A DNA stretch of 51,637 nucleotides, from the NCBI GenBank assembly GCA_024644945.1, contig JAHEGU010000018.1, positions 1 to 51,637 on the forward strand, given 5' to 3'. The position numbers and the translations under genes were made by a program. Origin of the DNA: Gammaproteobacteria bacterium (lineage in GTDB: Bacteria; Pseudomonadota; Gammaproteobacteria; Arenicellales; Poriferihabitantaceae). Shown in pieces: positions 1-8,639 of the stretch (position 1 is its first letter; every line of letters starts with the position of its first letter). A model generated the notes under the pieces. That model was not told the DNA's origin. It worked only from the letters and a program-made list of their open reading frames with translations, and did no database searches.

Positions 1-1
1 T

Positions 2-1690
2 GAGTTTTCCCGGGCATCAGATGCGATATCTTCGGCGCTAAACTTCCAGCATTCACAAAGTGAACATCTTGTTACCCTGAGTGATGAGATCAAACCCTCC
101 GTCCGTATCGGATTAAGTCTGGGAGAGGTGGTCTTTGCCGACAAAACGGTTACTGGACCGGGGGTGGTTCTGGCGCAACGCATTGAGCAATTCGCACAGC
201 CAGGCAGTGTTTGCTTGCAAGGTGCGGTTTACGAGGCCGTTCCACGTCGCTTGCCTTTTGATTATGAAAATCTTGGAAAGCAGGAAGTCAAAGGTTTCGA
301 GGAACCCGTGCGAATTTATACCGTAGGGGTTAAGGATGGTGAATCAATACCTGTACCCGAACAAAAGAAACCTGTTTTTCGAACGTTGAAACCAGCCATT
401 GCTGCGGTAGTCGTTATTGCGGCTATTGCGCTCGGTTGGCTCAGGCCATGGGAACCACAGTTGGACCCTGCATCAATGGACCGAATGGCGTTTCCGTTGC
501 CGGGCAAGCCATCCATCGCTGTTTTGGCCTTTAATAACCTAAGTAATGATGCCAAGCATGATTACCTAAGCGATGGACTTAGCGAAAATATCATTGCAGC
601 ACTTTCCAGATTTCCAGACTTTTTTGTAATAGCCCCTAATTCAACCTTCACGTATAAAGGTAAACCCGTGAAGGTGCACACAGTGGCAGAGGAGTTAGGT
701 GTTCGTTATGTGGTTGAAGGAAGTGTCCAAGTATCTGGAGATAAGCTTCGTGCCACGGCTCAGCTCATCGATGCAACCACTGGAAACCATCTTTGGGCAG
801 AGCGGTACGATCGAGATTTACAAGACATATTTGCAGTACAGGATGAAATTACTCAAACCATTGCCGCCACTCTGACCGAGAATATCGATTTAGCGGAATA
901 CGATCGCTTGGTGGGGCCGACAACAACAAGTCTAGGGGCATACGAGTATCGCAAGCGCGCTCAGAAGGAATGGTTAAAATTTACAAAAGAAGGAAATATT
1001 CTGGCGCGTGAGCTTAGTGAAAAAGCGATTGCCATTGATCCAAATTATTCGGAAGCCTATGTTGAACTTGCGTGGTCACATATTAACGGTTATCGCTGGG
1101 GGTGGAGTAATTCTCTTTCTCGAGAAGAATCTCTTAGCCTGGCATTTGAAATGGCCAACAAAGCGCGTGAATTAGATCCGACTAATTTTAAGTCTTACTG
1201 GGTTCTCGGTAATGCAACGGTACAAAGTGGCGATCTGAATAAAGCCACCGCACTGCTCGATCGAGCGATAGAGCTTAATCCAAACTCCGCATCGTTGTTG
1301 GCAGATACGATCGATCCGTTGGTTTATACTGGCCAAGCACACGAGGCTATCGCTCGAATGATGAAGGCCATTCGACTTAATCCAAATTATCCTGACTGGT
1401 ATTTATGGAATTTAGGATGGGCGCAATATTTTGCAGAACAATATCACGACTCTGTAATCTCTTTTCAGAAAATGAACCAGCTGCCAAATGCGGTGCGCCG
1501 AACCTTAGCTCCGGCACTTTTGAGGTTGGGGCGCCTCGAAGAAGCGCAGGATGTGATTGCCGAATTCCTTAAAAACAGCCCCGATTACAGTATTGAGGAC
1601 ACTAAGATAGCTCCATTTGAGCACGAGGAATACAGGCAACGATGGCAAGACGATCTTCGGAAATTAGGTGTCCCGGAGACAGCCCCTTAA
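2..1690 (+). CDS. Class III cyclase / TolB-like / TPR signalling protein, 5' end outside window
   Basis: The frame is open from base 2 to the TAA at 1688-1690, so the gene begins upstream and 562 residues are visible. The first roughly 90 residues are the end of a class III adenylate/guanylate cyclase domain: a VRIGLSLGEVV segment and a GPGVVLAQRIEQFA segment match the usual C-terminal third. One transmembrane helix follows (about residues 130-147), then a TolB/FlgO-like domain opening with PSIAVLAFNNLS, and then several TPR repeats with the A-x-x-L-D-P spacing. This architecture is common for membrane-bound bacterial cyclases that sense through a TolB-like/TPR region outside the membrane. 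A GTG at 128 is inside the cyclase domain and is not a credible start. The N-terminal metal-binding aspartates lie outside the window, so catalytic competence cannot be judged. A Crp-like regulator and a Popeye-like protein occur at 31-33 kb. Confidence 0.85.
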   Translation, partial: EFSRASDAISSALNFQHSQSEHLVTLSDEIKPSVRIGLSLGEVVFADKTVTGPGVVLAQRIEQFAQPGSVCLQGAVYEAVPRRLPFDYENLGKQEVKGFEEPVRIYTVGVKDGESIPVPEQKKPVFRTLKPAIAAVVVIAAIALGWLRPWEPQLDPASMDRMAFPLPGKPSIAVLAFNNLSNDAKHDYLSDGLSENIIAALSRFPDFFVIAPNSTFTYKGKPVKVHTVAEELGVRYVVEGSVQVSGDKLRATAQLIDATTGNHLWAERYDRDLQDIFAVQDEITQTIAATLTENIDLAEYDRLVGPTTTSLGAYEYRKRAQKEWLKFTKEGNILARELSEKAIAIDPNYSEAYVELAWSHINGYRWGWSNSLSREESLSLAFEMANKARELDPTNFKSYWVLGNATVQSGDLNKATALLDRAIELNPNSASLLADTIDPLVYTGQAHEAIARMMKAIRLNPNYPDWYLWNLGWAQYFAEQYHDSVISFQKMNQLPNAVRRTLAPALLRLGRLEEAQDVIAEFLKNSPDYSIEDTKIAPFEHEEYRQRWQDDLRKLGVPETAP

Positions 1691-2088
1691 CGATCGGCAT
1701 GTACCAATTCTGAGGCGTTTCACAGGGATACTGGGAGACTGGTCTGATTTGCTAAATCAGGCCCTGTATCTCCCGGAAGTTGTAACGGTGTTCAACCGAC
1801 CACATCATACTAGTTTTTAATTCAGGATTATTTGGGGGCACAGTACCCAAATTTCTTGTAATAGAGCGAATCAGCACCAACGGCAGAAAAGGAGCATTTC
1901 CAGCATAATTGAGAGTTTTGACGAAGGTCAGCTTTTCCCAATCCGTCCAATTTCTTGATAACGGTTGTTTAGGAAATCGGGCTGGAAGGAAAGTTGATGC
2001 TCGGCGCAGACGTTTTGGAATCTCGGGGAACTGCCTCTTCCCACCACTGTCACTCGTATTGCTTCAACCGAACAAGACCTGAACCGTA
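1691..2088. other. Gene-free stretch with a long imperfect stem-loop (1733-1774)
   Basis: No convincing gene lies between the cyclase gene and the stress protein. Starting 43 bases after the cyclase stop, GGGAGA (1733-1738) can pair with TCTCCC (1769-1774). Inside this, CTGATTT (1744-1750) pairs perfectly with AAATCAG (1754-1760) around a 3-base loop, with GG/CC able to extend the inner helix. There is no T tract, so it is not a classical intrinsic terminator; it may be an mRNA 3'-end stabiliser. Confidence 0.45.
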
Positions 2089-2610
2089 TTACTTTACGGT
2101 AAGAACTGAACATTCCGCGCGTTGAGAAACCTTGTGTGAAACACTGCCAGTTACAAATCCTTTTAGATTACTAAGCCCTCGTCTTCCCATGACAATCATG
2201 TCGGCATCCACTTTTTTGGCGACTTCAAGAATATTGTTTGCATAATCGCCGATAAGGATTTCGGCAGTAACCTTTGCCACACCGGCCTTGGTAGCGCTTG
2301 CGGATGCCTTATTGACTATTTGCTCTCCAAGTAAAGCAATAACCCTGGCTTCATTAGAATCGTTCACGCTTCCAAGAAATCGTGCAACCATCGAGTAGGT
2401 ATTTTCCTTCTCACTTACCCGTGGCTGCGCAGAGTCAGACAGGTGCTCCACTTCAGCCATGCGCGCAAACTCTTTGGAGGGATGATCACGAGTCAGAACA
2501 TGAACCAGAGTGAGCCGGGCGTCGTATTTAGAGGCCAGGTCTATGGCCACGGTCTGGGCGTGTTTGGCGTGAACGGAGCCATCAATTGCAAGGACAATGC
2601 TTTTAATCAC
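2089..2610 (-). CDS. Universal stress protein, UspA family
   Basis: The 173-residue protein is a single UspA domain. It opens with a beta strand carrying the ATP-site aspartate (SIVLAIDGS) and ends with the nucleotide-binding signature G-R-R-G-x-x-x-x-K-G-x-V-T-G-S-V-S followed by the CSVLTVK strand, which marks it as the ATP-binding type. These cytoplasmic proteins are induced by starvation, oxidative or envelope stress; their targets are usually unknown. The start is a GTG at 2610, supported by a GGAG eight bases upstream. An insertion of about 30 residues between strands 2 and 4 makes it longer than a minimal 140-residue Usp. It appears monocistronic. A second, unlinked Usp gene lies at 43502-43957. 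Confidence 0.85.
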   Translation of the reverse strand: MIKSIVLAIDGSVHAKHAQTVAIDLASKYDARLTLVHVLTRDHPSKEFARMAEVEHLSDSAQPRVSEKENTYSMVARFLGSVNDSNEARVIALLGEQIVNKASASATKAGVAKVTAEILIGDYANNILEVAKKVDADMIVMGRRGLSNLKGFVTGSVSHKVSQRAECSVLTVK

Positions 2611-3085
2611 GGACTAGTCTCCAAATTCGTTACGGGAATAACTGCTATTGAACCTGGTATGCTACCATTACAGCAGATTCTTTTGTACAAGAAGAGTATA
2701 TCCTGAGTGTCAGCCTAGGCCGATTCCGGAAGTTTACAGAGCAGAACCGTAGCCGCGGCTAAGGAGTGCGGATTCAACCGATCGACGCAACATTTCAATC
2801 TATTGTCAAAGAGAATGCGGTTGCTGGGAGGAATCAAATCTGTCTCGACAATGCTGCTGGTGGTGGCGGGCTCGCGCATCCCGACTGGCGGGTTGAGTTC
2901 GAACTGATCGCGGCGGCAACTGATGGCCCGATTTCTTAATACAGGTCGGTCACAATCACTCGATTTTACGGCTCAGGAATACTCATTGTGTGACTTTGCA
3001 CGAATCGGACCAACTGGTGCTTACGACCCGTTGCCGGCTCTCAAAATAGAAATAATTCTCAGTCTGCTTAGAGGTGAACTTTATA
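2611..3085. other. Gene-free stretch with a possible coding remnant
   Basis: No intact gene is evident. A 57-codon open frame on the plus strand (2766-2939) ends in a segment reading DWRVEFELIAAA, which faintly resembles the last strand of RidA/YjgF-family proteins. It is too short, and the resemblance too weak, to call a gene or a pseudogene. The region also holds the promoter side of the leftward stress-protein gene. Confidence 0.2.
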
Positions 3086-3448
3086 TCATTCCGCAATCAG
3101 ATAAAACTTGCGAAATGTCTCGGTGATTTCCCAGGTTAATGGCGTCCCTTTGGGGACGAAAAAGGTATCACCCGCCGTGAAAGTTTCCGATTTTCCATCT
3201 GCTCCAGTCAGCGTCACCGAACCAGAAATAACTGTCATCAGTTCATGAACCGGATAGGCGGAGATCTCTTCTTTGCACGGTGCGCTTTCCCAAACACCGG
3301 TCAATATACTGTCGTCGTCAGTTTTAAAGTAAAAATGATTTACCTCTTTTGTATCTGATGTGGTGAAACTACCCGGTGAAGTAAAACTAGAAGGTTCCAT
3401 ACCTTCAGCGGGATTTGCCTCAAATCGCATAAACGTCTTAGTCATCAT
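3086..3448 (-). CDS. Small single-domain cupin protein (DUF861-like)
   Basis: This is a 120-residue protein with one cupin fold of the compact DUF861/cupin_3 type, related to ureidoglycine aminohydrolase domains. Characteristic segments are the G-V-W-E-S turn, the H-E-L-M-T-V-I-S-G-S-V strand pair and the F-x-A-G-D-T-F-F-V-P-K-G-T second motif. Such stand-alone cupins are often of unknown function and may bind a metal or a small molecule. The start was placed at ATG 3448 (a second ATG at 3445 is equally possible) because a GGAG lies 5 and 8 bases upstream of them; an upstream in-frame ATG at 3469 has no such site. No operon partner is visible. Confidence 0.75.
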   Translation of the reverse strand: MMTKTFMRFEANPAEGMEPSSFTSPGSFTTSDTKEVNHFYFKTDDDSILTGVWESAPCKEEISAYPVHELMTVISGSVTLTGADGKSETFTAGDTFFVPKGTPLTWEITETFRKFYLIAE

Positions 3449-3826
3449 GGAGTCTCCAATTAATTTCACTGAATCATATCAAGAAACAACATTCTAACTG
3501 GTGCCGGTATATAACCCTAACCCAAAATTGGCCTTCCAGCTATACAGTTTTTGCCTGCAGTACAATCACAGTCAGCACCTACCCTGAAGACAGGCAGTTA
3601 TCAAACAGATCCTGCCATAGATCATGCTAGGGGATCGCTAATAGAAGAAGTAACCGGGGTGGCGTAAATGTAAAACGAGAGCTTTTTTGCGTATCAATGG
3701 TCAGGTCATGACCGCATCGAGAATACAGGAAGAATAATCGGACTTTGCTTTGTCTCACGATGTTGTTTTGTAAGGCTGTTCGAAGGGGTATTGTTTGTTT
3801 TAGTCAGAGTCGGCGATAGGATATGG
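3449..3826. other. Gene-free stretch
   Basis: About 380 bases between two leftward genes. I see no coding frame with recognisable content, no strong hairpin followed by a T tract and no clear repeat. Confidence 0.4.
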
Positions 3827-4939
3827 CTAAAAAACATAGTTAATTGCAAAAAACCCCTTCAGAACATAATCTTCTTCGACAATCGGGCTGTCGGTAACCT
3901 GATCTTCAAGAAATTCAATGCCTATGTTTGCTACCACTAACCAATCTCTTGTAATTTCGTAAAACATCCCTAAACCTGCTTCAAAACTTGTGGTGCTATC
4001 TAGCTGATATGCTGGTCGGTTCGGTAATGAATCACCGACTGGCACTCCAAAATCGTGATTTGCGAAATCGGCACTGAGCCAGTTCACTGCAATTTCAGGC
4101 GAAATCCTGAAAGCTCCGAATTGGAACGACTTATCAAATCCAAGTCGAGCCTCTCCACCTCCGATTTCATCGAGCACATCTTGTTCGTACCTTGCTGACA
4201 CGTCTACGCCACCAGGAAGCTCCCCTTGGAGTGATAAACCCGCGGTAAAAGTATCCTTTCTATCTTCCATCCCGACTAGAAAATCACTGTCTTCCTCATC
4301 ATATACGCCTATTCGGTATCGTCCAGATGCAGCGAGTCTCAATTTTCCAGACCCGATCAGTCCCAACTGTATATTTGGACCAAGAATCTGCAGCCGTTCT
4401 CCGCGGAATGTAATTGCAGGAATAACTTGAGACACGGCACCGTTGTAGCCCCGATAGGGGCTACTTCGAGCGATCACTCCCAGACCTGCGCCAATGCGTC
4501 CACGCTTGCCTAGAGCAAGTTCGAGAGACAATGGAAATTCACGGGCCTCGTTTTCTGAGATTCTGAAAGCTGCACTGCTGAATACAGGCGGGCCTTTCGG
4601 CTGATAGCGGTTTGAGAAACCGATAGGTTCTTTTGGTATACCTATAAAATTCTTATCAATCCTTTCATTGTTGTTCTCGTCCAAATAGACAACTAATGCA
4701 TACTCTCCAGAAGGTACATCCTTTAGATAGTAGAGATTGCTTTCATTCACCACCGCCGTTTTAACTATTGTCGGGTCGCGTAAGTCCCCGAAAGCGTTTG
4801 CGGAGTTAAACAGCATCAATACAATCGTGCCTTCAGGGGGTGGATCATCCAGAACAACAGTTATTTCTCCGGCATATATTGATACCGTCCAGCCAGACAG
4901 GATAAGAGTGAGGAGCAGTTTCTGCACTAATTTTTTCAT
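3827..4939 (-). CDS. DUF2141 domain fused to an OmpV/MipA-type outer-membrane barrel
   Basis: The 370-residue product starts with a signal peptide (MKKLVQKLLL, hydrophobic core, cleavage after IYA-G). About residues 25-140 match DUF2141: an immunoglobulin-like fold with the typical L-K-D-V-P-S-G-E-Y-A-L-V-V-Y segment, then a D-E-N-N-N-E-R-I-D calcium-loop-like turn and a G-I-P-x-E-P-I-G-F-S-N segment. The rest is alternating hydrophobic/polar beta strands of the MipA/OmpV family, opening with RGRIGAGLGVIARSSPYRGY and ending in the aromatic terminus N-Y-V-F expected for BAM-assembled barrels. I infer an outer-membrane barrel with a periplasmic DUF2141 domain. ATG 4939 is preferred over an upstream in-frame start at 5074 because the latter puts 45 non-signal residues before the signal peptide; no strong ribosome site precedes either. 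Confidence 0.75.
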   Translation of the reverse strand: MKKLVQKLLLTLILSGWTVSIYAGEITVVLDDPPPEGTIVLMLFNSANAFGDLRDPTIVKTAVVNESNLYYLKDVPSGEYALVVYLDENNNERIDKNFIGIPKEPIGFSNRYQPKGPPVFSSAAFRISENEAREFPLSLELALGKRGRIGAGLGVIARSSPYRGYNGAVSQVIPAITFRGERLQILGPNIQLGLIGSGKLRLAASGRYRIGVYDEEDSDFLVGMEDRKDTFTAGLSLQGELPGGVDVSARYEQDVLDEIGGGEARLGFDKSFQFGAFRISPEIAVNWLSADFANHDFGVPVGDSLPNRPAYQLDSTTSFEAGLGMFYEITRDWLVVANIGIEFLEDQVTDSPIVEEDYVLKGFFAINYVF

Positions 4940-5569
4940 AGATGAATCTAGGTCTGCGACGCGATGATGATAAAAATATTCTTTTTTTGAGAAGCAGTTA
5001 TTTGCATTGGCATTCTCATTGACCAATTCTAGCTTTCCATAGTTGAGGCCAAATAATACATATTTAAGCCTCACAGGTTAAGCAATCGAATTTGAAAACA
5101 GCGTGAAGGGAATTCCGAAGCTATTGTCGACGTATCCTCAGTATTCCTTGATTTATTCGCGAAGAGCAACCATCCGGAGTGGCCTTCCGCGTAGTGCCAT
5201 TCTGCAGGGCAACCATATGCCGAATAGCGTCTCGCCAAAACCGGATTGAGGATCCTGAATCAGGCTACACCGCCATCAGTTCCTATACCTGACCACCGCT
5301 GCTGAACTGCGGTGATCTTTATATCGTCGAGTGGGAAAATAACGGTAGCCCATATTCATGGCCTCGATTTCGGCCTGTAAGCGCATCAGGATCATGGGTC
5401 AGTTCAGGAAGTATGAAATGCAAGTCTTCTACTGAAATCGATATTTGTCGATGTGTGCATAAACTGGAATCCACTCTATCTATCCATTAAACCAGAGCCT
5501 GACCTGCCAGAAAGACTTAGCCGCACTCTATAATTTAAAATCGCAAGGAAAGATTCAAAATATTAGAGC
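4940..5569. other. Gene-free stretch
   Basis: About 630 bases between the barrel gene and the acyl-CoA dehydrogenase stop. Short open frames exist on both strands but none is recognisable, and no terminator-like hairpin with a T tract is clear. It might contain decayed coding sequence; I cannot assign any. Confidence 0.35.
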
Positions 5570-7354
5570 TCAAGCGACTTGGAATACTTCAGCCTCAGTT
5601 TCTGAAACCAGCTCCCCACTCTTTCTAATCGTCTCCGCCAGGTAGATCATTCTAGGCATTTCGCTGGAGAAATAAAATTCTGCGGTACGAATCTTGTTTG
5701 TATAGAATGCGTCACTTGCTCCCTGCTCAATCAGAATCTTGCTTCGATGGGCTGCTTTAGCCATTTGCCAGCCGCAAACGACGACTCCCCACAATCTGAG
5801 ATTAGGTTCCGCCACAGCTGCTGGAATTCTAATATCCTTGCCGGCTGCCGCTACCAGATCCTTTATCGCGGTTGAAAGCAGATCGAGACCCGTTTGCAAA
5901 GATGCAGCCATGTCTTTAGAAAGCGTCGTGAATTCGATTGAGTCCTGGCGAATATAGTCAATAACTCGACCTGTCATTTGACCACCATCTCGAAGGAGTT
6001 TCCGGCCCAGCAGGTCCATTGCCTGAATGCCGGTGGTGCCTTCATAGATTGGCGTGATTCGTTGATCACGATAATGCTGAGCGGCGCCAGTCTCCTCAAT
6101 GAAACCCATTCCTCCATGAACCTGCAATGCCAGGGAGACATTTTCAAGACCAATCTCGGTTGAATAACCTTTAACGATGGGCGTCATCACCTCAACAATT
6201 TCTTCCGCCGCTTTTCGTGTTTCCGCTTCTGGATGACGTTCTGCCTTGTCCATACAGGCCGCGGTGACCAAACCAAGGGACCTGAGAGATTCATTGCGAC
6301 ACTTTTGAACCCACAGCAATCTCTGTACGTCGGGGTGATCAATAATACTGACTCGCTCTCCAGTCGGGCTATCTATCGCCCGTCCCTGAGTTCGATCTGA
6401 GGCAAATTGCACAGCCTGCTGGTACGCCCTGTCGGCCAAAGCATAACCCTGCACCCCGACCGAATGTCTGGCCACATTCATCATTGTAAACATGTACATC
6501 AATCCTTGATTCTCCTCACCTACCAGATAGCCCACGGCGCCACCGTTATTACCGTAGCCCAGCACAGCCGTAGGACTTGCATGGATTCCCAGTTTCTTTT
6601 CTAGAGAAAGCGTCTCCACGTCGTTACGGCGGGTCCAGCTTCCGTCTTCCTCGCGTAAAAACTTGGGAACGATAAACAGGGATATTCCTTTCACGCCTTC
6701 AGGGGCATCAGGCAGTCTCGCCAACACCAGGTGAACGATATTTTCGGTCAAATCGTGATCGCCGTAAGTAATATAGATTTTCTGTCCACTGAGCAGATAG
6801 TGATCTCCATTCGGTTTTGCTCGTGTCTTTACCGCAGACAAGTCCGAACCCGCCTGGGATTCAGTCAAATTCATCGTGCCAGTCCACTCTCCTGACACCA
6901 ACTTGCTTAGATAGTCTTGCTGCTGTTGCGGCGAGCCGTGCGCAAGAATCGCTTCTATGGCGCCCTGAGTTAATAGTGGACAAAGCGCAAAAGCCATATT
7001 GGAGGCGTGCCATATTTCGTTTACGGCGGTGGCGATCAACCATGGCAGCCCTTGGCCACCGTAGTCGGGCGAGAATGGCAGACCGTTCCAACCGCTTTCT
7101 ATAAATTGCTGATAAGCCGGCTTCCAGCCATCCGCCGTTACCGCCTGCCCATTCTCAAGTCTGGCACCCTGCTGATCACCAGAATGATTAATAGGGGCCA
7201 ATACCTCGCTGCCGAACTTACCGGCCTCTTCGAGAATTGCCTCCAGCATGTCGGCAGTGGCGTCTTCAAATCCTGGAAGTTGACTGACACCTTCGAGGTC
7301 AGCCAGTTCAGAACAAGCAAATGCAAGATCACGGGTAGGGGCTGTATACGACAT
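5570..7354 (-). CDS. Acyl-CoA dehydrogenase of the DmdC (3-methylmercaptopropionyl-CoA dehydrogenase) type
   Basis: The 594-residue flavoprotein has the acyl-CoA dehydrogenase N-terminal, middle and C-terminal domains (to about 460) plus the extra C-terminal AcdC-like domain (about 470-590) that distinguishes the long DmdC/FadE-like subfamily. Visible signatures are M-N-L-T-E-S-Q-A-G-S-D (161-171, FAD/substrate contact), HGGMGFIEE (413-421) and Y-E-G-T-T-G-I-Q (437-444), whose Glu438 aligns with the catalytic base. DmdC proper oxidises MMPA-CoA in DMSP demethylation, but the subfamily also includes general medium- or long-chain enzymes, and no dmdA, dmdB or dmdD is in this window. The specific substrate is therefore open. 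It appears to be a single-gene transcript. Confidence 0.85.
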   Translation of the reverse strand: MSYTAPTRDLAFACSELADLEGVSQLPGFEDATADMLEAILEEAGKFGSEVLAPINHSGDQQGARLENGQAVTADGWKPAYQQFIESGWNGLPFSPDYGGQGLPWLIATAVNEIWHASNMAFALCPLLTQGAIEAILAHGSPQQQQDYLSKLVSGEWTGTMNLTESQAGSDLSAVKTRAKPNGDHYLLSGQKIYITYGDHDLTENIVHLVLARLPDAPEGVKGISLFIVPKFLREEDGSWTRRNDVETLSLEKKLGIHASPTAVLGYGNNGGAVGYLVGEENQGLMYMFTMMNVARHSVGVQGYALADRAYQQAVQFASDRTQGRAIDSPTGERVSIIDHPDVQRLLWVQKCRNESLRSLGLVTAACMDKAERHPEAETRKAAEEIVEVMTPIVKGYSTEIGLENVSLALQVHGGMGFIEETGAAQHYRDQRITPIYEGTTGIQAMDLLGRKLLRDGGQMTGRVIDYIRQDSIEFTTLSKDMAASLQTGLDLLSTAIKDLVAAAGKDIRIPAAVAEPNLRLWGVVVCGWQMAKAAHRSKILIEQGASDAFYTNKIRTAEFYFSSEMPRMIYLAETIRKSGELVSETEAEVFQVA

Positions 7355-7636
7355 AGTAAAATCAATTCTTCAGGTTGCACGAACGCTTAATGTGGATCAC
7401 ATTTTGAACGCCTTCCGCTGCAGAAATCTATCGCTCGGGGGTTTTTTCGATCGGGAAGGATTCTAGCGCGTTAAGCCTGATTGTAATACTCATTCCCACT
7501 AGGGAGGGCACTATCTTTCAAACTATCTGTCGTGATCCAGTTTACTTTTGGTTATAGTAGATTGAAATTTAAATACTTTCCTCCTGAATTATTTTTGTCT
7601 TCTTTTAGACGCACAAAATGAAAAGATCAACTAATC

Positions 7637-8569
7637 ATGAGTTCCCACACTAAAAACCACCAATCGAAGGGATTAGAAACACCCAGACCACAAATCCATG
7701 GGCATCGTGGGGCACGCGGCCACTTCCCGGAAAACACGCTGGACTCCGTGCGGTTCGCCATCCAGACCGGCGCTAACGCTGCCGAAGTAGATCTCTGCGT
7801 CAGCAAGGATGATGTAGTGGTGGTCCACCACGATCTGGCGCTATCACCAGATATTGCAATCGGTCCAGACAATATCCGGATCAGTGCGCCGATTCCGATT
7901 CGCACACTTATGCTTCGGGAGCTTGAGCGCTACGACGTTGGATCGCTCAGACCGGGTTCAAAATATGCGATCGCTTTTGCACACCAACAACCTTCGCCGG
8001 GGAGCAGAATTCCTACGCTAAATCAGTTTATCGAATTCGTACTGGAAATTGCCGATGAAGACTTTATTTTGAATCTGGAACTAAAGGGTGACCCGGATCA
8101 TCCGGAACTGATCCCGTCTCCCCGGCACTATGTCTCCCTGGTGTTGCGCAGCATCGCAAGCTATCGAATTACGAACAGAACTTTTATCCAGAGCTTTGAC
8201 TGGCGCCTCATCAAGCTGGTTCAACGACAGGCTCCTGAAATTTTAACCGGGTTAATCACAGACCTTACGTCGGCAGGACATCATCATCTCGCGCCAACAG
8301 GTCACGATGATCCTTGGACCGACGGGTGGAGTCTCGCGGACTTTAATAATTCAATGCCCCGTATGGTTGCTTCGGCGGGAGCACCGGTATGGTCCACCAA
8401 TTACCTCGATCTTTCACAAAAACTTGTGGCTGAAGCGCACGCCCTGGATCTCCGCGTCTATGCTTACACCGTCAATGAAGAAACTGATATGGAACGATTA
8501 ATTGAATGGGGTGTGGACGCTATCACTACTGATTACCCTGATCGGCTAGTTAAGATCCTCGCGGCTTAG
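7637..8569 (+). CDS. Glycerophosphodiester phosphodiesterase
   Basis: This 310-residue protein has a GDPD TIM-barrel. It shows the HRGARG motif followed by P-E-N-T, the A-E-V-D-L-C-V-S-K-D metal-binding segment and V-V-H-H-D with the second catalytic histidine, and ends with W-G-V-D-A-I-T-T-D-Y-P-D. The family hydrolyses glycerophosphodiesters (for example glycerophosphocholine) to glycerol 3-phosphate and an alcohol. No signal peptide is seen, so a cytoplasmic location is likely. The link to methylated amines through choline is only suggestive. It diverges from the acyl-CoA dehydrogenase with 282 bases between them and converges on mmsA. The ribosome site before ATG 7637 is weak. Confidence 0.88.
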   Translation: MSSHTKNHQSKGLETPRPQIHGHRGARGHFPENTLDSVRFAIQTGANAAEVDLCVSKDDVVVVHHDLALSPDIAIGPDNIRISAPIPIRTLMLRELERYDVGSLRPGSKYAIAFAHQQPSPGSRIPTLNQFIEFVLEIADEDFILNLELKGDPDHPELIPSPRHYVSLVLRSIASYRITNRTFIQSFDWRLIKLVQRQAPEILTGLITDLTSAGHHHLAPTGHDDPWTDGWSLADFNNSMPRMVASAGAPVWSTNYLDLSQKLVAEAHALDLRVYAYTVNEETDMERLIEWGVDAITTDYPDRLVKILAA

Positions 8570-8584
8570 ATAATCATTCCCGGT

Positions 8585-8615
8585 AAAAAAAACGCCCCGA
8601 ATTGCGGAGCGTTTT
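8585..8615 (-). terminator. Intrinsic terminator of the mmsA-end operon, probably bidirectional
   Basis: On the minus strand an AAAACGC-T-CCG arm pairs with CGG-G-GCGTTTT (one G-T wobble, 5-base loop; plus-strand arms 8589-8599 and 8605-8615) and is followed by eight T residues. On the plus strand the same hairpin has one mismatch and four following T residues, so it may also end the glycerophosphodiesterase transcript. Confidence 0.85.
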
Positions 8616-8639
8616 CTGGCAACCAATATGATAAAGAAT

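Noticed and set aside
1928-2113. 61-codon open frame on the minus strand overlapping the end of the first stress-protein gene
   Set aside because: Short, Arg/Ser-rich, without a ribosome site or any recognisable feature.
5570-7354. Firm naming of the acyl-CoA dehydrogenase as dmdC of a DMSP pathway
   Set aside because: No dmdA, dmdB or dmdD is in the window, and the long subfamily includes enzymes for other acyl-CoAs.
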